A DNA stretch of 64,000 nt from Anodontia alba (Eukaryota; Mollusca; Bivalvia; Lucinida; Lucinidae), in assembly GCA_964016985.1 (NCBI GenBank), contig OZ024826.1, positions 72,117,768-72,181,767 of the forward strand. The letters are read 5' to 3'. The translations under genes were made by a program, and so were the position numbers. How positions within the stretch are numbered: the stretch's first letter is position 1; every line of letters starts with the position of its first letter. The notes below the pieces were generated by a model. That model was not told the DNA's origin and made no database searches. It saw only the letters and a list, made by a program, of their open reading frames with translations. Shown piece after piece: positions 1 through 13,100 of this stretch.

Positions 1-895
1 ACATGTATGTTGACCTTTGACTTTAACGGCAAAGTCAGATTTGCTTCCCTGTGGGTTTGTATGGGAAAAATGCTGAAAATATATTAAAGCCTTCAGAATA
101 CAATCAAATTTTATCAATTGTATTTATCTGCCGCTACCCTGGGATATACACTTAGCCAATTTTCATCAAATTTCATGTGAATTTCTGGAGAAGGAATATT
201 ATTGAGTTTGTCCAAATCATTGGCCAAGATAGCAGCCAGCCCAAATATGATAAAAAAAAAAAATAAAAAAAAAAAAACATTTGAAGATCTTCTTCTTCGG
301 ATTCAAGAAAGCTTTGAAGCTGAATATGGCATCATGGACAGGAGACTGAGTTCTACTAAATTTGATCCGATGATCTATCAACCTTTATAAGACGTGGCAA
401 GATTTACCTACCCACACGTGGGAAAATGTTGAAAAATCATTGAAACTGGCAATGTATGATCAAAGTAGCCAAACCCATCAATCAAAATTTTACCCGCAAT
501 CGCCCAATCCCCACCCCTACCCCTCACTTATCCGCAACCCAGGATTATCTGTTTCTGCCCCAGTTATATGCAGGTATAAAATCTTAATATTGTTAAGCAA
601 CCTTTCCTCTAAAACTGCTTGGCCATTTTTCACCAATTTCATGTGATGTGGTGCCTTCTGTTGAAGGGGTAGTATTGAGAGCTTGTTCAAATGGTCACAC
701 TGCACTGACCATGTGTATATGATAAAACCTTATAAAATCTCCTTCAGAGTCAAGAAAATTCCAAGGCTAAATATTGGTACATAACATCAAGGATATGAGT
801 TCTACCAGGCTTGTTCAAATTGCTTTCCCATATTATTAGGGGAAAATTGAAAACCACTTTCTTAAAATGTATTGAAGACTGATGATTGAATCTTT
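1..895 (+). repeat. Decayed A-family array remnant
   Basis: No gene is seen. Phrases such as TTTGACTTTAACGGCAAAGT, CAATTTCATGTGATG and TTCTGTTGAAGGGGTAG match, with many changes, units and the 3' part of the AGCTCACC element at 10646-12460. The array resumes at about 2223 after an inserted element, so it is an old copy split by a younger one. The short open frames here, including a run of lysines over poly-A, are not credible genes. Confidence 0.6.
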
Positions 896-2222
896 ATGCC
901 CCCAACTTCGAAGAAGTTGGAGGGGCATATTGCTTCTGGGACGTTTGTGCGTGCGTGCGTTCGTCAGCCCGTGCGTCTGTCCGTTACGCTTTTTGCTGCA
1001 TAGCATTACTTATGAACCATGCATGCTAGGGTTTTGAAATTTCATATATGGATTCCTCATGAAAAAATAGCTGACCCGTATTTTTTTTCCCATCAGGATT
1101 ATGCCCCTTTCCTGAGTTATGGCCCTTTGAAAAAAATATAGATGAAATCTTGTCAGCAAAATATCTCAAAAGCTATTGAAGCTAGAGCCTTGAAACCTGG
1201 TGAATAGATTGGTATTGATGAGTAGATGACCTGATTAACTTTTGAATAAATTCTGAAAATTACTTCATGAGTTATGGCCCTTTATAACTGGGCATTTTTA
1301 CAATTGCACACTTTTTTATGCATACCATAAGTTTTGAACTGTGCATGCTAGGATTTTGAAATTTTATATATGGATTCCTCATGAAAAAATAGCTGACATA
1401 TATTTTTTTTCTTATCAGGATTATGCCCCTTTCCTGAGTTATGGCCCTTTGAAAAAAAATACGGATGAATTCTTGTCAGCAAAATATCTCAAAAGCTATT
1501 GAAGCTACAGCCTTGAAACCTGGTGAATAGATTGGTATTGATATGTAGATGACCTGATTAACTTCTGAATAAATTCTGAAAATTACTTCATGAGTTATGG
1601 CCCTTTATAACTTTGGGCTTTTTTACGTTGCACATTTTTTGATGCATAGCATAAGTTTTGAATGGTGTGGGCTAGGGTTTTGAAATTTCATATATGGATT
1701 CCTCATGAAAAAATAGCTGACCCGTGTTTTTTTTTTCCCATCAGGATTATGCCCCTTTCCTGAGTTATGGCCCTTTGAAAAAATATAGATAAAATCTTGT
1801 CAGCAAAATATCTCAAAAGCTATTGAAGCTAGAGCCTTGAAACCTGGTGAATAGATTGGTATTGATGAGTAGATGACCTGATTAACTTTTGAATAAATTC
1901 TGAAAAGTACTTCTTGAGTTATGGCCCTTTGTCATTTTGGGCATTTTTACATTGCACACTTTTTGATGCATAGCATGTTTTGAACTGTGCATGCTAGTTT
2001 GAAATTTCATATATGGATTCCTCATGAAAAAATAGGTGACCCATATTTTGTTTCCTATCCAAATTATCTCCCATTTTAGAGTTATTTCCCTTTTAATAAA
2101 ATAACATTGAAATCTCGTATATTTGTACTGTTGTTACCGTCATGGGCAAGCAGTGTTGGAGTCAAGCAGTGTTAGAGTCAGGCAGTTGGGGGCATAGTGT
2201 TTTACAAACACCAGCTCTAGTT
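896..2222 (+). mobile_element. Array element family B, copy 1 (HINE-like)
   Basis: The head is ATGCCCCCAACTTCGAAG with an immediate hairpin (AACTTC GAA GAAGTT). About four units of about 322 bp follow, containing CTTGTCAGCAAAATATCTC and TGAGTTATGGCCC. The tail is TTGGGGGCAT, a perfect inverted copy of the first 10 bases, then the hairpin GTGTTTTACAAACAC and CTCTAGTT. No coding capacity is seen. The layout fits a non-autonomous Helentron-like element with internal tandem repeats. Confidence 0.75.
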
Positions 2223-3031
2223 TAGACTTATATTTCAATATGTTATCAGAGTAGCAAAACACTTCAGTTACAATAAAAATTTTGTCCCCTGGTGGTAGTC
2301 TGTTCCTGGCTATAGGCTATGTACAGATGTACAAATGTATTAAATCATGAAATCTTCACTTGGCCAGTATTCAACGAACTTCATGTGAAGTCTTGTGTTA
2401 AATGGGGTTATGAGTTTGTTCCAATGGTCTTGCTTCCTTAACAATACCCTGCCCACATATGATGAATAAAGAAAAATAACTCTTCTTCAGAACCAAGATG
2501 CATTGAAGCTGATTATTGATATATAGCATAAGAAGCAAGGTGTAACAAGTTTGTTCAAATGATGATCTTAGGTTGCTCTTTGACCATTTGATTTAGTTGC
2601 TGTGGCACTATTGGAAAAATATTAAGCATCTACAGATATGTATTAAATGGCTGTTTCACTAATTTGTCAAAATTGTTGTTTGTTAGCACATTTTCTTGAC
2701 ACCAAGAATAATATCAGTTTGGCATCAGAACTTTTCCATCATTGAATTTGGACATGTCCATTGGTTGCAAATAGGAATGTCAGTCAAAAATCAATACCAA
2801 ATGGCAAACAGTGTAGATCCTGATGAGGCAACTCATTATGAGTATATTTATGGTCTACAGGGCTGAAAGGTTAACCTGTACCACTCTATGGGCAAGTTCA
2901 GTAGAAGACAAATAGTATATTTTTTTCTTATTTTTTTCCCGTGTCAAAAGGACAGATCCATTTTTCTGGGAAAAATAAGAAAAATATTTCAGATTTTCTA
3001 CTGAATTTTTTTCCCCAACATGCTTATCAGT

Positions 3032-3033
<2 letters not shown>
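2223..3033. repeat. Continuation of decayed array, then foldback remnant
   Basis: At 2223-2800 the decayed A-like array seen before 896 continues (for example TTCATGTGAAGTCTTGTG and GAGTTTGTTCCAATGG). At 2868-3015 there is a degraded foldback of the type also found at 30850, 37700 and 45290, with TTCTGGGAAAAATAAGAAAA and a matching AT-rich arm. No gene was recognised. Confidence 0.5.

Positions 3034-3115
<82 letters not shown>
3034..3115. repeat. Microsatellites (CA)n then (GA)n
   Basis: An uninterrupted CA run at about 3034-3071 is followed after ATATGCA by a GA run to about 3115. The cysteine/valine repeat frame read on the minus strand is an artefact of the CA run. Confidence 0.95.
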
Positions 3116-3122
<7 letters not shown>

Positions 3123-3464
3123 CCCTGGCTTGAGAAATAGAGATCACAAGTCCTAAAAGTAGAATTAGATAATGTACTCCCCTGAGGTGCCTCTTACATA
3201 CACAGGTAAAGATGCTGATTGGGTTTACCTATCTAAATATAGCAGCAGCTTTGTATTAGTAAATCTGTAAGTTAATCAATCAAAGAGCAAGCATGTGTTT
3301 TTTCAGTGTGCAATTTTATCCTCACAGAGGTTAATTAAATTCACCATAAGTATGCAAGATACTAACATTTCAGACTAAGAGATGACTGGGTTAAAACTCT
3401 TCTCCTCTGCAACATTACTTATCAATGACTCATCATTTGTGTATTTACCCTAAATACTCAGTAT

Positions 3465-3670
3465 CATAGCAAAGCTCCAGATAAGATGTTTGTTTGTTTT
3501 TTCAACCAAAATATAGATATTTTTTCTTATTTCACCACAAAAACATACATTTATGTTGTGGGTACTCATTAGAAGTGCCACACTGAGGCACTTCTAATGA
3601 GTACCCACATATGTTTTTGTGGACAATTAAGAAAAAATATTTATACAGATACTCCTTACCTGGAGCTATG
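3465..3670. mobile_element. Foldback MITE, CATAGCTC family, copy 1
   Basis: The termini are inverted: CATAGCAAAGCTCCAGATAAG-like on the left and CTTACCTGGAGCTATG on the right. The centre folds back: GTGGGTACTCATTAGAAGTG pairs with CACTTCTAATGAGTACCCAC. A copy at 51015-51506 has the same arms. No coding sequence is present. Confidence 0.75.
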
Positions 3671-4241
3671 ACCTTAGTGGTGTAGGATAGTGCACCCTCC
3701 TGCTGTTGGCCCTGTCATGATTGTCTTTTGGCAGGAAGGTTCTTTAGGTGGTGGGGCCTTTTTCTCATTTAATCCATTCTTGTATTCTTTTTCCCAATAT
3801 TTGATCAGGATCTGCATTTTGCTCATACCAAACTTAAATGAACAGCCAAACTAAATATTATTTAAGAGTAAAATTCAGGGTTCTCTTCACTGCTTAGGCC
3901 ATAGGGACTGACTATTTAATTGATTTGTGTGTGTGGGTGAATGGGGGGGGGGGGGGGGGGTGGTTCAAAAAAATATTATGATTCTTGATATGCAAGAAAA
4001 AAATAAATTGGCACTGAAGTGGGTATAAAAAAGTATTATGGTCTCAAAAATTATAAAAAAAATTCTGGCTCAGTATGAATGAATTGCTTCTATTTTATTT
4101 GATTTTCTAAAATGTTGTTGGCTTCTGGAGGCCATCTCAACTACAATATCAATGCGCCCCACAAAATCATGATATAGTATCCAACCATAGGTCCATAACT
4201 AAGCACTTCTTCTTTCAAATCTTTTTTTATGCCCCCACCTA
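3671..4241. other. Unique AT-rich sequence with poly-G run
   Basis: No gene or clear repeat was recognised, apart from a run of about 19 G at 3942-3960 and nearby poly-A tracts. Confidence 0.6.
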
Positions 4242-5545
4242 TTCGAAGAATAGCGGAAGGGCATTAAGTGTTACCCCTGTCCGTCCCATATGTCCGTATG
4301 CACGTATGTACATCCCACTTCATGTCAGGGCCATAACTCCTTAACCGTATGGAATATATTTATGAAACTTCACAGGTGCATGCATGACATTGAGACGATG
4401 TGTCGTGAACAAGGAAGACAACTCTTGCTTGTTTGGTTTTTGTATTATCTGCCTTTGACTTAGTTCCATATAGTTAACCGTGTCCGGGCCATAACTCCTA
4501 AACTGTATGGACTATATTTATGAAACTTTACAGGTGCATGCATGACATTGAGACATTGTGTCATGAACAAGAAAGGCAACTCTTGCTTGTTTGGGTTTTG
4601 AATTATCTGCCCTTGACTTAGTTCCATATAGTAAACCGTGTCCAGGCCTTAACTCCTAAACCGTATGGAATATATTTATGAAACTCTACAGGTGCATGAA
4701 TGACATTGAGACAATGTGTCATGAACAAGGAAGACAACTCTTGCTTGTTTGATTTTTGAATTATCTGCCCTTGACTTAGTTCCATATAGTAAACTGTGTC
4801 CAGGCCATAACTCCTAAACCGTATGGAATATATTCATGAAACTCTACAGGTGCATGAATGACATTGAGACAATGTGTCATGAACAAGGAAGACAACTCTT
4901 GCTTGTTTGGTTTTTGAATTATCTGCCCTTGACTTAGTTCCATATAGTAAACCGTGTCCGGGCCATAACTCTTAAACCGTATGGAACATATTTATGAAAT
5001 TTTACAGGTGCATGCATGACATTGAGACAATGTGTCTTGAACAAGGAAGACAACTCTTGCTTGTTTGTTTTTTTAATTATCTGCCCTTGACTTAGTTCCA
5101 TATAGTAAACCGTGTCCAGGCCATAACACCTAAACCACATGGAATATATTTATGAAACTTTACAGGTGCATGCATGACATTGAGACGATGTGTCATGAAA
5201 AAGGAAGACAAAGCTTGTTTTTTTGGTTTTTGAATTATCTGCCCTTGACTTAGTTCCATATAGAAAACCATGTGTGGGCCATAACTCTTAAACCATTGGA
5301 ATATTTTTATGAAAATTTACAGGTGCATGCATGACATTGAGGCGATGTGTAATGAACATGGAAGACAACTCTTGCTTATTTGGTTTATAAATTATCTGCC
5401 CTTGACTAAGTTCCATATAGTAAACCCTGTGTGGTCCATATCAACCTTAATAATAACTTCATGCTGTACCTGTCACAATTACATATGTAACCTTTTTCTG
5501 AATGGCATTTTGGCGGGGGCATCCGTGTCCTATGGACACTTTTTT
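4242..5545 (+). mobile_element. Array element family C (HINE-like), seven 158-bp units
   Basis: The head ATGCCCCCACCTATTCGAAG forms a hairpin. GTGCATGCATGACATTGAG then recurs at about 4374, 4531, 4690, 4849, 5006, 5165 and 5322, giving a period of 157-159 bp. The tail is GGGGGCAT, inverse to the head, then the hairpin GTGTCCTATGGACAC (5525-5539) and TTTTTTAGTT. The longish open frames on both strands simply follow the repeat and have no recognisable product. Confidence 0.8.
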
Positions 5546-5714
5546 AGTTAAGATATAAAGGAGTTGCTTTGATTTTATTTTTTATTTTGATGTTTTAAAA
5601 TACATGTATAGCTAGCTTCTGGGCAGCAAGGCCCCCAGACCTCATTATTAAGATTTGAACCTACTACTGAACATTCCCTTTTTAGATATTTAACAGTATG
5701 AAAAACGGGAAAGG

Positions 5715-5866
5715 GTGTCTCCGTAGTGTAGTGGTAAAACTGCTCACCTTGTAACCAGGGGGTCATGAGTTCGAGGCTTCTCCAGTCTTTTATGTTAGAC
5801 TGAAAAAACAAGGTCCTCATCTCTTTTACCTAGGTGTTAGTGGGACTTAAAATACTCACTCATTTG
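5715..5866 (+). mobile_element. SINE family 2, copy 1
   Basis: The tRNA-like head has an A box (TAGTGTAGTGGTAAAACTGC) and a B-box region GTCATGAGTTCGAGGC. A tail follows with GTGGGACTTAAAATACTCAC and A-rich sequence. Part of the B-box side (ATCC) is missing compared with the copy at 6015. It is a pseudogene-like promoter head, not a working tRNA. Confidence 0.75.
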
Positions 5867-6014
5867 AAACAAAAAAAAATAAAAGAGAATATTTTGTTCT
5901 AGCTGTTTCCGAAAAAAAATATTCAAATATTCTGGCTTTCAGGCTGAGGAAAAGAATTCTCTGGTTTTATGGCAGGAGAAAATAAAATTAGTGGCTCCAG
6001 AAAAAATGGGAAAG

Positions 6015-6190
6015 GATGCCTCCGCAGTGTAGTGATAAAGCTGCTCGCCTTGTAACCCAGGGGTCATGAGTTCGATCCAGGCTTCTCCTGTCTTTCATGT
6101 TAGACTTTAAAACAAGATCCTAATCTCTGTATGACCTAGCCGATAGTGGGACTTAAAATACTCACTCACTCATTTGAAAAAAAAAAAAAA
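6015..6190 (+). mobile_element. SINE family 2, copy 2
   Basis: The head CTCCGCAGTGTAGTGATAAA, B box GAGTTCGATCC and tail GGGACTTAAAATACTCACTC are followed by an A-rich end. It is the better preserved member of the tandem pair. Confidence 0.75.
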
Positions 6191-6357
6191 AATTATTTTG
6201 TTCTAGCTTTGTCGGGAAAAAAATATTCAAATATTCTGGTTTCAGGCTGTGGAAAAAATTTTATCTGGTTTTATGACAGTAGAAAATAAAATGAGTGGCT
6301 CCAGAACCCACCCCCCTCCCCCCTTCCCCCCAGAAAATCAAATGGTCGGTCCCTTAT

Positions 6358-9300
6358 TATGTCCCCACCTCCCCTACCAAAGTGGGGGGACATATTGTTT
6401 TCAGGACGGATCCCATTGGCGTCAGCGTTGGCGCAAAACCTTGTCTGCTCTGTAACTTGAATACCCTTTGGAATATTTTGATGATTTTTGGTAGAAATGT
6501 AAATCAGGACAAGATGACATGTCACATACAAGATTGACAACTCTGGCTTTCTTACTTTTGGAGTTATCACCCTTTGTTTTATTTAAAAAAGATTTTGTGT
6601 CGGCTCTGTAACTCGAATACCCTTTGGAATATTTCGATGGTACTTGGTAGAAATGTACAACAGGACTAGACTAAGTGTCGCATACAAGAATGGCAACTCT
6701 GCCTTTCTAACTTTTGGCATTATCTCCCTTTTTTATGTCTGACAGTGATTATCCATTTATTTTGTGTCTGCTCTGTAAATCAAAGACCCTCTGGAATATT
6801 TTTATGATACTTGGTAGAAATGTAGAACAGGACCGATTACATGTCACATACAAGAATGACAACTCTGGCTTTCTTACTTTTGGAGTTGTCTCCCTTTGTT
6901 GTATTTGACAGTGATTATCCATTGATTTCGTGTCCGCTCTAAGTCAAAGACCCTGTGGAAGAATGACAACTCTGGCTTTCTTACTTTTGGAGATCTCCCT
7001 TTGTTTTGTTTGAAATAGATTTCTTGTCTTATCCGTAACAGGAATACCCTTTGGAATATTTCAGTGGTACTTGGCAGAAATGTAGAACAGGACCAGACGA
7101 TGTGTCGTGTACAAGAATGAAAACTCTGCCTTTCTTACTTTTGGCATTATCTCCCTTTGTTATATTTGACAGTGATAATCCATTTTGGTGTCCGCTCTGT
7201 AAAGCAACAACCCTTTGGAATATTTTTATGAAACTTGGTAGAAATGTACAACAGGACTAGACAACATGTTGCATACAAGAATGACAACTCTGCCTTTCTT
7301 ACTTTTGGTGTTATCTCCCTTTGTTATGTCTGACAGTGATTATCCATTGATTTTGTGTCCACTCTGTAAGTCAAAGACCCTTTGGAATATTTTTATGATA
7401 TTTGGTGGAAATGTAGAATAGGACTAGATGACGTGTCGTGAACAAGAATGACACCTCTGCCTTTCTTACTTTTGGTGTTATCTCCCTTTGTTATATTTGA
7501 CATTGGTTTCGTGTCCGCACTGTAAGTCAAAGACCCTCTTGAATATTTTTATGATACTTGGTAGAAATGTAGAACAGGACCAGAGGACATGTCACATACA
7601 AGAATGACAACTCTGCCTTTCTTACTTTTGGCGTTATCTCCCTTTCTTATGTCTGACAGTGATTATCCATTAATTTTGTGTCCGCTCTGTAAGTAAAAGA
7701 CCCTTCGGAATATTTTTATGATACTTGGAAGAAATGTAGAACAAGCCCAGACAAGGTGTAACATACAAGAATGACAACTCTGGCCGGCCTCGGTGGCTCA
7801 GTTGGATGCGCCGTCAGACTGGAGACCAGGAGGTCGCGGGTTCAACCCCCGCCGAGGTCGGCAACATTCTTTAGTGGAGGTTGATCATGAAATATTTTCT
7901 ACGGTCATTCTCTCCCTTCCCCTGATTCAAGAAGGGCAGTTGCCAGTTTCTGGTGAAAGAATGTGCACAATACTGGTTAACCGCTTAGAGGACTAAGCCT
8001 GCCCAGTAAACGTGTGGTTAGGTAAACTGACCGCGCTCGACATGCCCCCATTGGGTTGACTGGGCCGTAAAACCTCAACACAAACAAACAAACAAACAAC
8101 TCTGGCTTTCTTATTTTTGGAGTTACCTCCCTTTTGTTATATTTGACAGTGATTATCCATTGATATTGTGTTTGCACTGTAAGTCAAAGACCCTTTGGAA
8201 TATTTTTATGATACTTGGTAGAAATGTAGAACAGGACCAGATGACATGTGGCGTACAAGAATGACAACTCTGGCTTTCTTACTTTTGGAGTTATCTCCCT
8301 TTGTTATATTTGACAGTGATTACCATTGATATTGTGTCCGCTCTGTAAGTCAGACCCTTTGGAATATTTTTATGAAATTTGATAGAAATGTAGAACAGGA
8401 CCAGACAACATGTTGTGTACATGAATGACAACTCTGACATTCTAACTTTTAGAGTTATCTCCCTTTGTTATATTTGACAGTGATTATCCATTGATATTGT
8501 GTCCGCTCTGTAAGTCAAAGGCCCTTTGGAATATTTTTATGATACTTGGTAAAAATGTAGAACAGGACCAGACAATGTGTCGTGTACGAGAATGATAACT
8601 CTGCCTTTCTTACTTTTGGCGTTATCTCCCTTTGTTATATTTGCCAGTGATAGCCCATTGTGTTGCGTACAAGAATGACAACTCTGGCTTTCTTACTTTT
8701 GGAGTTATCTCCCTTTGTTTTGTTTGAAATAGATTTCTCGTCTGCTCTGTAACGGGAATACCCTTTGGAATATTTACATGGCACTTGGCAGAAATGTAGA
8801 ACAGGACCAGACAATGTGTCGTGTACGAGAATGATAACTCTGCCTTTCTTACTTTTGGCGTTATCTCCCTTTGTTATATTTGCCAGTGATAGCCCATTGA
8901 TTTCGTGTCCACTGTAAGTCAAAGACCCTTTGGAATATTTTTATGATGCTTCGTAGAAATGTAGAACAGGACCAGACACGTGTCACGTACAAGAATGACA
9001 ACTCTGCCTTTCTGACTTTTGGTGTTATCTCCCTTTTTTATGTCTGACAGTGATTATCCATTAATTTCGTGTCCACTCTGTAAGTCAAAGAACCTTTGAA
9101 ATATTTTTATGATACTTGGTAGAAATGTAGAACAGGCCCAGATGACGTGTAGCGTACAAAAATGACAACTCTGATTTTCTTACTTTTGGCGTTATCTGCC
9201 TTTGTTATGTCTGACAGTGATTATCCATTGATTTCATGTCTGTAAGTCAAAGACCCTTTGGAATATTTTTATGATACTTGGTAGAAATATAGAACAGGAC

Positions 9301-9851
9301 CAGATGACTTGTCACATGAATGACAACTCTGGCTTTTTTACTTGTGGAGTTATCTCCCCTTTTTTGTTTGAAATAGATTTATCATCTGCTCAGTAACTGA
9401 AATACCCTTCAGAATATTTTGATGGTACCTTGTAGAACTGTAGAATAGGACAAGATGATGTGTTCCTTACAAGAATGACAACTCAGCCTGCCTAACTTTT
9501 ACTGTTATCTCCCTTTGTTATATTTGACACTGATTATGCATATATTTAGTGTCCGCTATGTAAGTCGAACGCTCTTTGGAATATTTTGATGATACTTGGA
9601 AGTAATGAAGACGACATGTCACATTACAAGAATGATAACTTAGGCTTTGTTTACTTTTGAAGTTCTCTCCCTTTCTTGTGTTGAATTTGATTTCTTGTCT
9701 CTGCTCTGTAATACGACTACCCTTTGGTATATTTTGATGATGCTTGGTACATATGTAGAACAGGACAAGATGGCATGTTATTTACAAGAATGACAACTCT
9801 GGCGGGATTGGGAGGCACATTTGTTTTTTTTCTAACAAACCTTTTCTAGTT
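6358..9851 (+). mobile_element. Array element family D, copy 1 (about 165-bp units)
   Basis: It begins ATGTCCCCACCTCCCC with an inverted AGTGGGGGGACAT. About 20 units of about 165 bp follow, marked by TTGGAATATTTTTATG, GGTAGAAATGTAGAACAGG and AATGACAACTCTGGC. The end is GGGAGGCACATTTG, a TTTGTT...AACAAA hairpin and TTCTAGTT. It contains a SINE at 7784-8095. The small open frames track the unit and carry no known domain. Confidence 0.75.
7784..8095 (+). mobile_element. SINE family 1, copy 1 (tRNA head, long body)
   Basis: The flanking direct repeat ACAACTCTGG (7774-7783 and 8096-8105) marks the insertion into an array unit. The head has an A box TGGCTCAGTTGGATGCGC and a B box GGGTTCAACCCC. 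The body includes CTGGTTAACCGCTTAGAGG, and the tail is AACCTCAACACAAACAAAC. It resembles the tRNA-derived SINEs described from bivalves. Whether the body is the published Meta-domain type would need an alignment. Confidence 0.85.
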
Positions 9852-10188
9852 TTACTTGGATTTTCTAATCACCATTTATCTCTGGACAATTCTCCTGGCT
9901 GAATTTGACGATAGTTTTTAGCTCCCCTGTCAGGAAGACCAATTACACTACCCCAGACTTCGGTGTTTGTGGCGCCGTCGGCATTAACAAAAATGTTAAA
10001 GTTTTGCATCAGAGTTTTTAAGACCAGATGGATATTTAGTTTATGTTTGGTATGATTATAGATATTGATCCAAAATTTTATTGACCACTATCCACAGCCC
10101 TGCTCAAGGTCACAGACTTAGAAATTTTATGTTAAAGTTTTGAGTCAAGGTTTTTAAGATCTCTTAATTTTTAAAATCCTTGCATGGA

Positions 10189-13100
10189 TTATGTCCCCCC
10201 CTCCCCACTGCCGAAGAATGTGGGAACATATTGTTTTCGGGACAGATCCCATTGCTGTTGGCCTGGGTGCAGTGTCAGCATCATCTGGAATATTTTAATG
10301 ATACTTGGTAGAAATGTAGAACAGGATGAGCCAACATGTTGTGTACATGAATGACATCTCTGTCTTTCTTACTTTTGGAGTTGTTTCCCTTTGTTTTGTT
10401 TGAAATAGATTTCTTGTCCACTCTGTAACTCGAATACCCTTCCGAATATTTTGATGGTATTTGGTAGAAATGTAGAGCAGGATGAGATGAAGTGTTGCGT
10501 ACAAGAATGACAACTCTGCCTTTCTTACTTTTGGCGATATCTCCCTTTATTATATTTGACAGTAATTGTGCATGGATTTCATGTCTGCTCTGTAAGATGA
10601 CTACCCTTTGAATGTTGCATACAAGAATGACAACTCTGACTTTTTAGCTCACCTGAGCTCTGCTCAGGATGAGCTATTGTGATCACTTTTCGTCAGTCAT
10701 CCGTCCGTCCCTCCGTGCGTCCGTCCGTTAACATTTTCAAATGACTTCTCCTCTGAAGCCGCTGAGCCAATTTTTTTCAAATTTCATATGGAGCCTCCTT
10801 AGGGTGGGGGAATGAAAAATTGCTAAAATGGTCGCGGTCCATTGACCAAGATGGCCGCCATGCCCATATATGGTAAAAACCTTTAAAAACCTTCTTCTCC
10901 AGAACAGAGATTGGCTTGGGGCTGAACCTATGCAGGAGTCATCGGGGATGGGAGGTCTACCAAAGTTGCTAAAAGAATTGTCATACGTTGACGTTTGACC
11001 TTTTTACAGCAAGGTCAAGTTTGCTTCCCTGTTCATTTGTATGGGAAAAACCTTTAAAAATCTTCTTCTCCAAAACCGAGCATGCCTTATGGCTGAATCT
11101 TTGCATATATCATCGGGAACGGGAGGGCTACCAAAATTGCTAAAATAATGGTCGTACATTGACATTTGACCTTTTTACGGTAAGGTCAATTTTGCTTCCT
11201 TATGCATTTGTATGGGAAAAATGTTCAGAATTTCAAACAACTTCTCCTCTGGAGCCTCTGGGCCAATTTTGCTCAAATTTCATATGGAGCCTCTTTAGGT
11301 AGGGGGAACAAAAGATTGCTAAAATGGTCATGGTTCGTTGACCAAGATGGCCGCCATGCCCATATATGGTAAAAACCTTTAAAAATCTTCTTCTCTAGAA
11401 CCGAGGATGCTTTGGGGCTGAATCTTTGCATAAATCATCGGGGTCAGGGTGTCTACCAAAGTTGCTAAAATAATGGTCATACATTGACATTTGACCTTTT
11501 TATGGCAAGGTCAAGTTTGCTTCCTTATGCATTTGCATGGGAAAAAAACATTTAAATCTGATTCTCCAAAACCGAGGTTGGCTTGTGGCTGAATCTTTGC
11601 ATATATCATCTGGAATGAGCGGTCTACCAAAGTTGCTAAAATAATTGTCATACATTGACATTTAACCTTTTTACGGTGAGGTCAAGTTTGATTCTGTATG
11701 CATTTGTATGGGCCCCATACATTTGTATGGAAAAAATGTTGATAATTTCAAATGGCTTTTCCTCAGAAGCCTCCGGGCCAGTGTTGCTCAAATTTCATGC
11801 GGAGCGTCCGTGGGCAGGAGAATAAAAGATTGCTAAAATAGGTATTGTGCATTGATCAAAATGGCTGCCATGCCCATATATGGTAAAAACCTTTAAAAAT
11901 CTTCTTCTCCATAACCAAATAAGCCCTGGGTCCTAATCTTTGCACAAATTATGGGGGACAGGAGATCTACCAAAATTGCTAAAATGATGGTTCTATGTTG
12001 ACATTTGACCTTTTTACCTCCAAGGTCAAATTTGCTTCCTCATTTGTATGGGCCATATACATTTATATTGAAAGTATCGAAGTGACTTGTAGATCAACAG
12101 TAGTTAAAATTGTTCTGATTGGAAATCTAAGATGGCCATCATCCGGTTTATATTTATAATATTTCTCTGTCACTGTGCTGTTTACATGTATAAAATCATG
12201 ATTCTTCAGAAACAACTTAGCCATTTTCCACCAAATTTCACATTGATCCTTCTGTTGAAATGTGATTGATAGTTTATTCAAATGATCATGCTCCATTGAC
12301 TGTCAGGCCCATATATTCTTCTTCAAAACTAAGAACTGCTCAAATGATGATCTTTTCATTAGTTGCGATGATAGGATTGGAAAAATGTTGCATAGCATCT
12401 GCATGTCTGCAGTGGCTTTGTCACTCAGGTGAGCAAACCGTGGCCCGTGGGCCTCTTGTTTTACTTTTGAGTTACTTCCCTTTGTTTTGTTTGAAATAGA
12501 TTTTGTGTCCACTCAGCTCGAATCCCCTTCCAAATATTTTGATGGTACTTGGTAGAATTGTAGAACAAGACTAGACAATGTCATGTACAAGAATGACAAC
12601 ACTGCCTTTCTTACCTTTGGCATTATCTGCCTTTGTTATATTTGACAGTGATTATGCATTGATTTTGTGTCTGCTCTGTAATACCCTTTGGAGTATTTTT
12701 ATGATACTTGGGAGAAATGTAGAACAGGATGAGATGACGTGTAGTGTGTCTCCCTTTAGAATATTTGACAGTAATTATGCATTGATTTTGTGTCAGCTCT
12801 GTAAGTTGAATACCCTTTGGAATATTTTTATGATAATTAGTAGAAATGTAGAATAGGAAGAGACAACATGTCCCTTACAAGAATGATAACTCTGACTTTC
12901 TTACTTTTGAAGTTACTTCCCTTTGTTTTGTTTGAAAAATATTTTGTGTTTGCTCTGTAACTCGAATACCCTTCAGAATATTTTGATGGTACTTGGTAGA
13001 AATGTAGAACAGGACTAGACAACATGTAGCGTACAAGAATCACAAGTCAGCCTTTCTTACTTTTTGCATAATCTCCCTTTGTTATACTTGACTGTGATTA

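Larger units (their letters stand above)
5701..6306 (+). repeat. Tandem duplication (about 300 bp x 2), each with a tRNA-headed SINE
   Basis: Two copies lie head to tail, 5701-6000 and 6001-6306. Each starts with GGGAAAGG and a SINE and ends with AATATTCTGG...AGTGGCTCCAGAA. They differ at many positions, so the duplication is not recent. Confidence 0.75.

Noticed and set aside
5715..5790. Possible functional tRNA gene
   Set aside because: The T arm is truncated, acceptor pairing is absent and the same sequence recurs with a SINE body at 6015 and 31431.
7793..7996. 67-codon frame starting MAQLDAPSDW
   Set aside because: It is the tRNA-like head and body of a SINE read in one frame.
6400..9850. 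Regularly spaced about 165-bp units, considered as a CRISPR-like or satellite array
   Set aside because: The units are contiguous and diverge gradually with no spacers, and the block has defined transposon-like ends. The host is a eukaryote.
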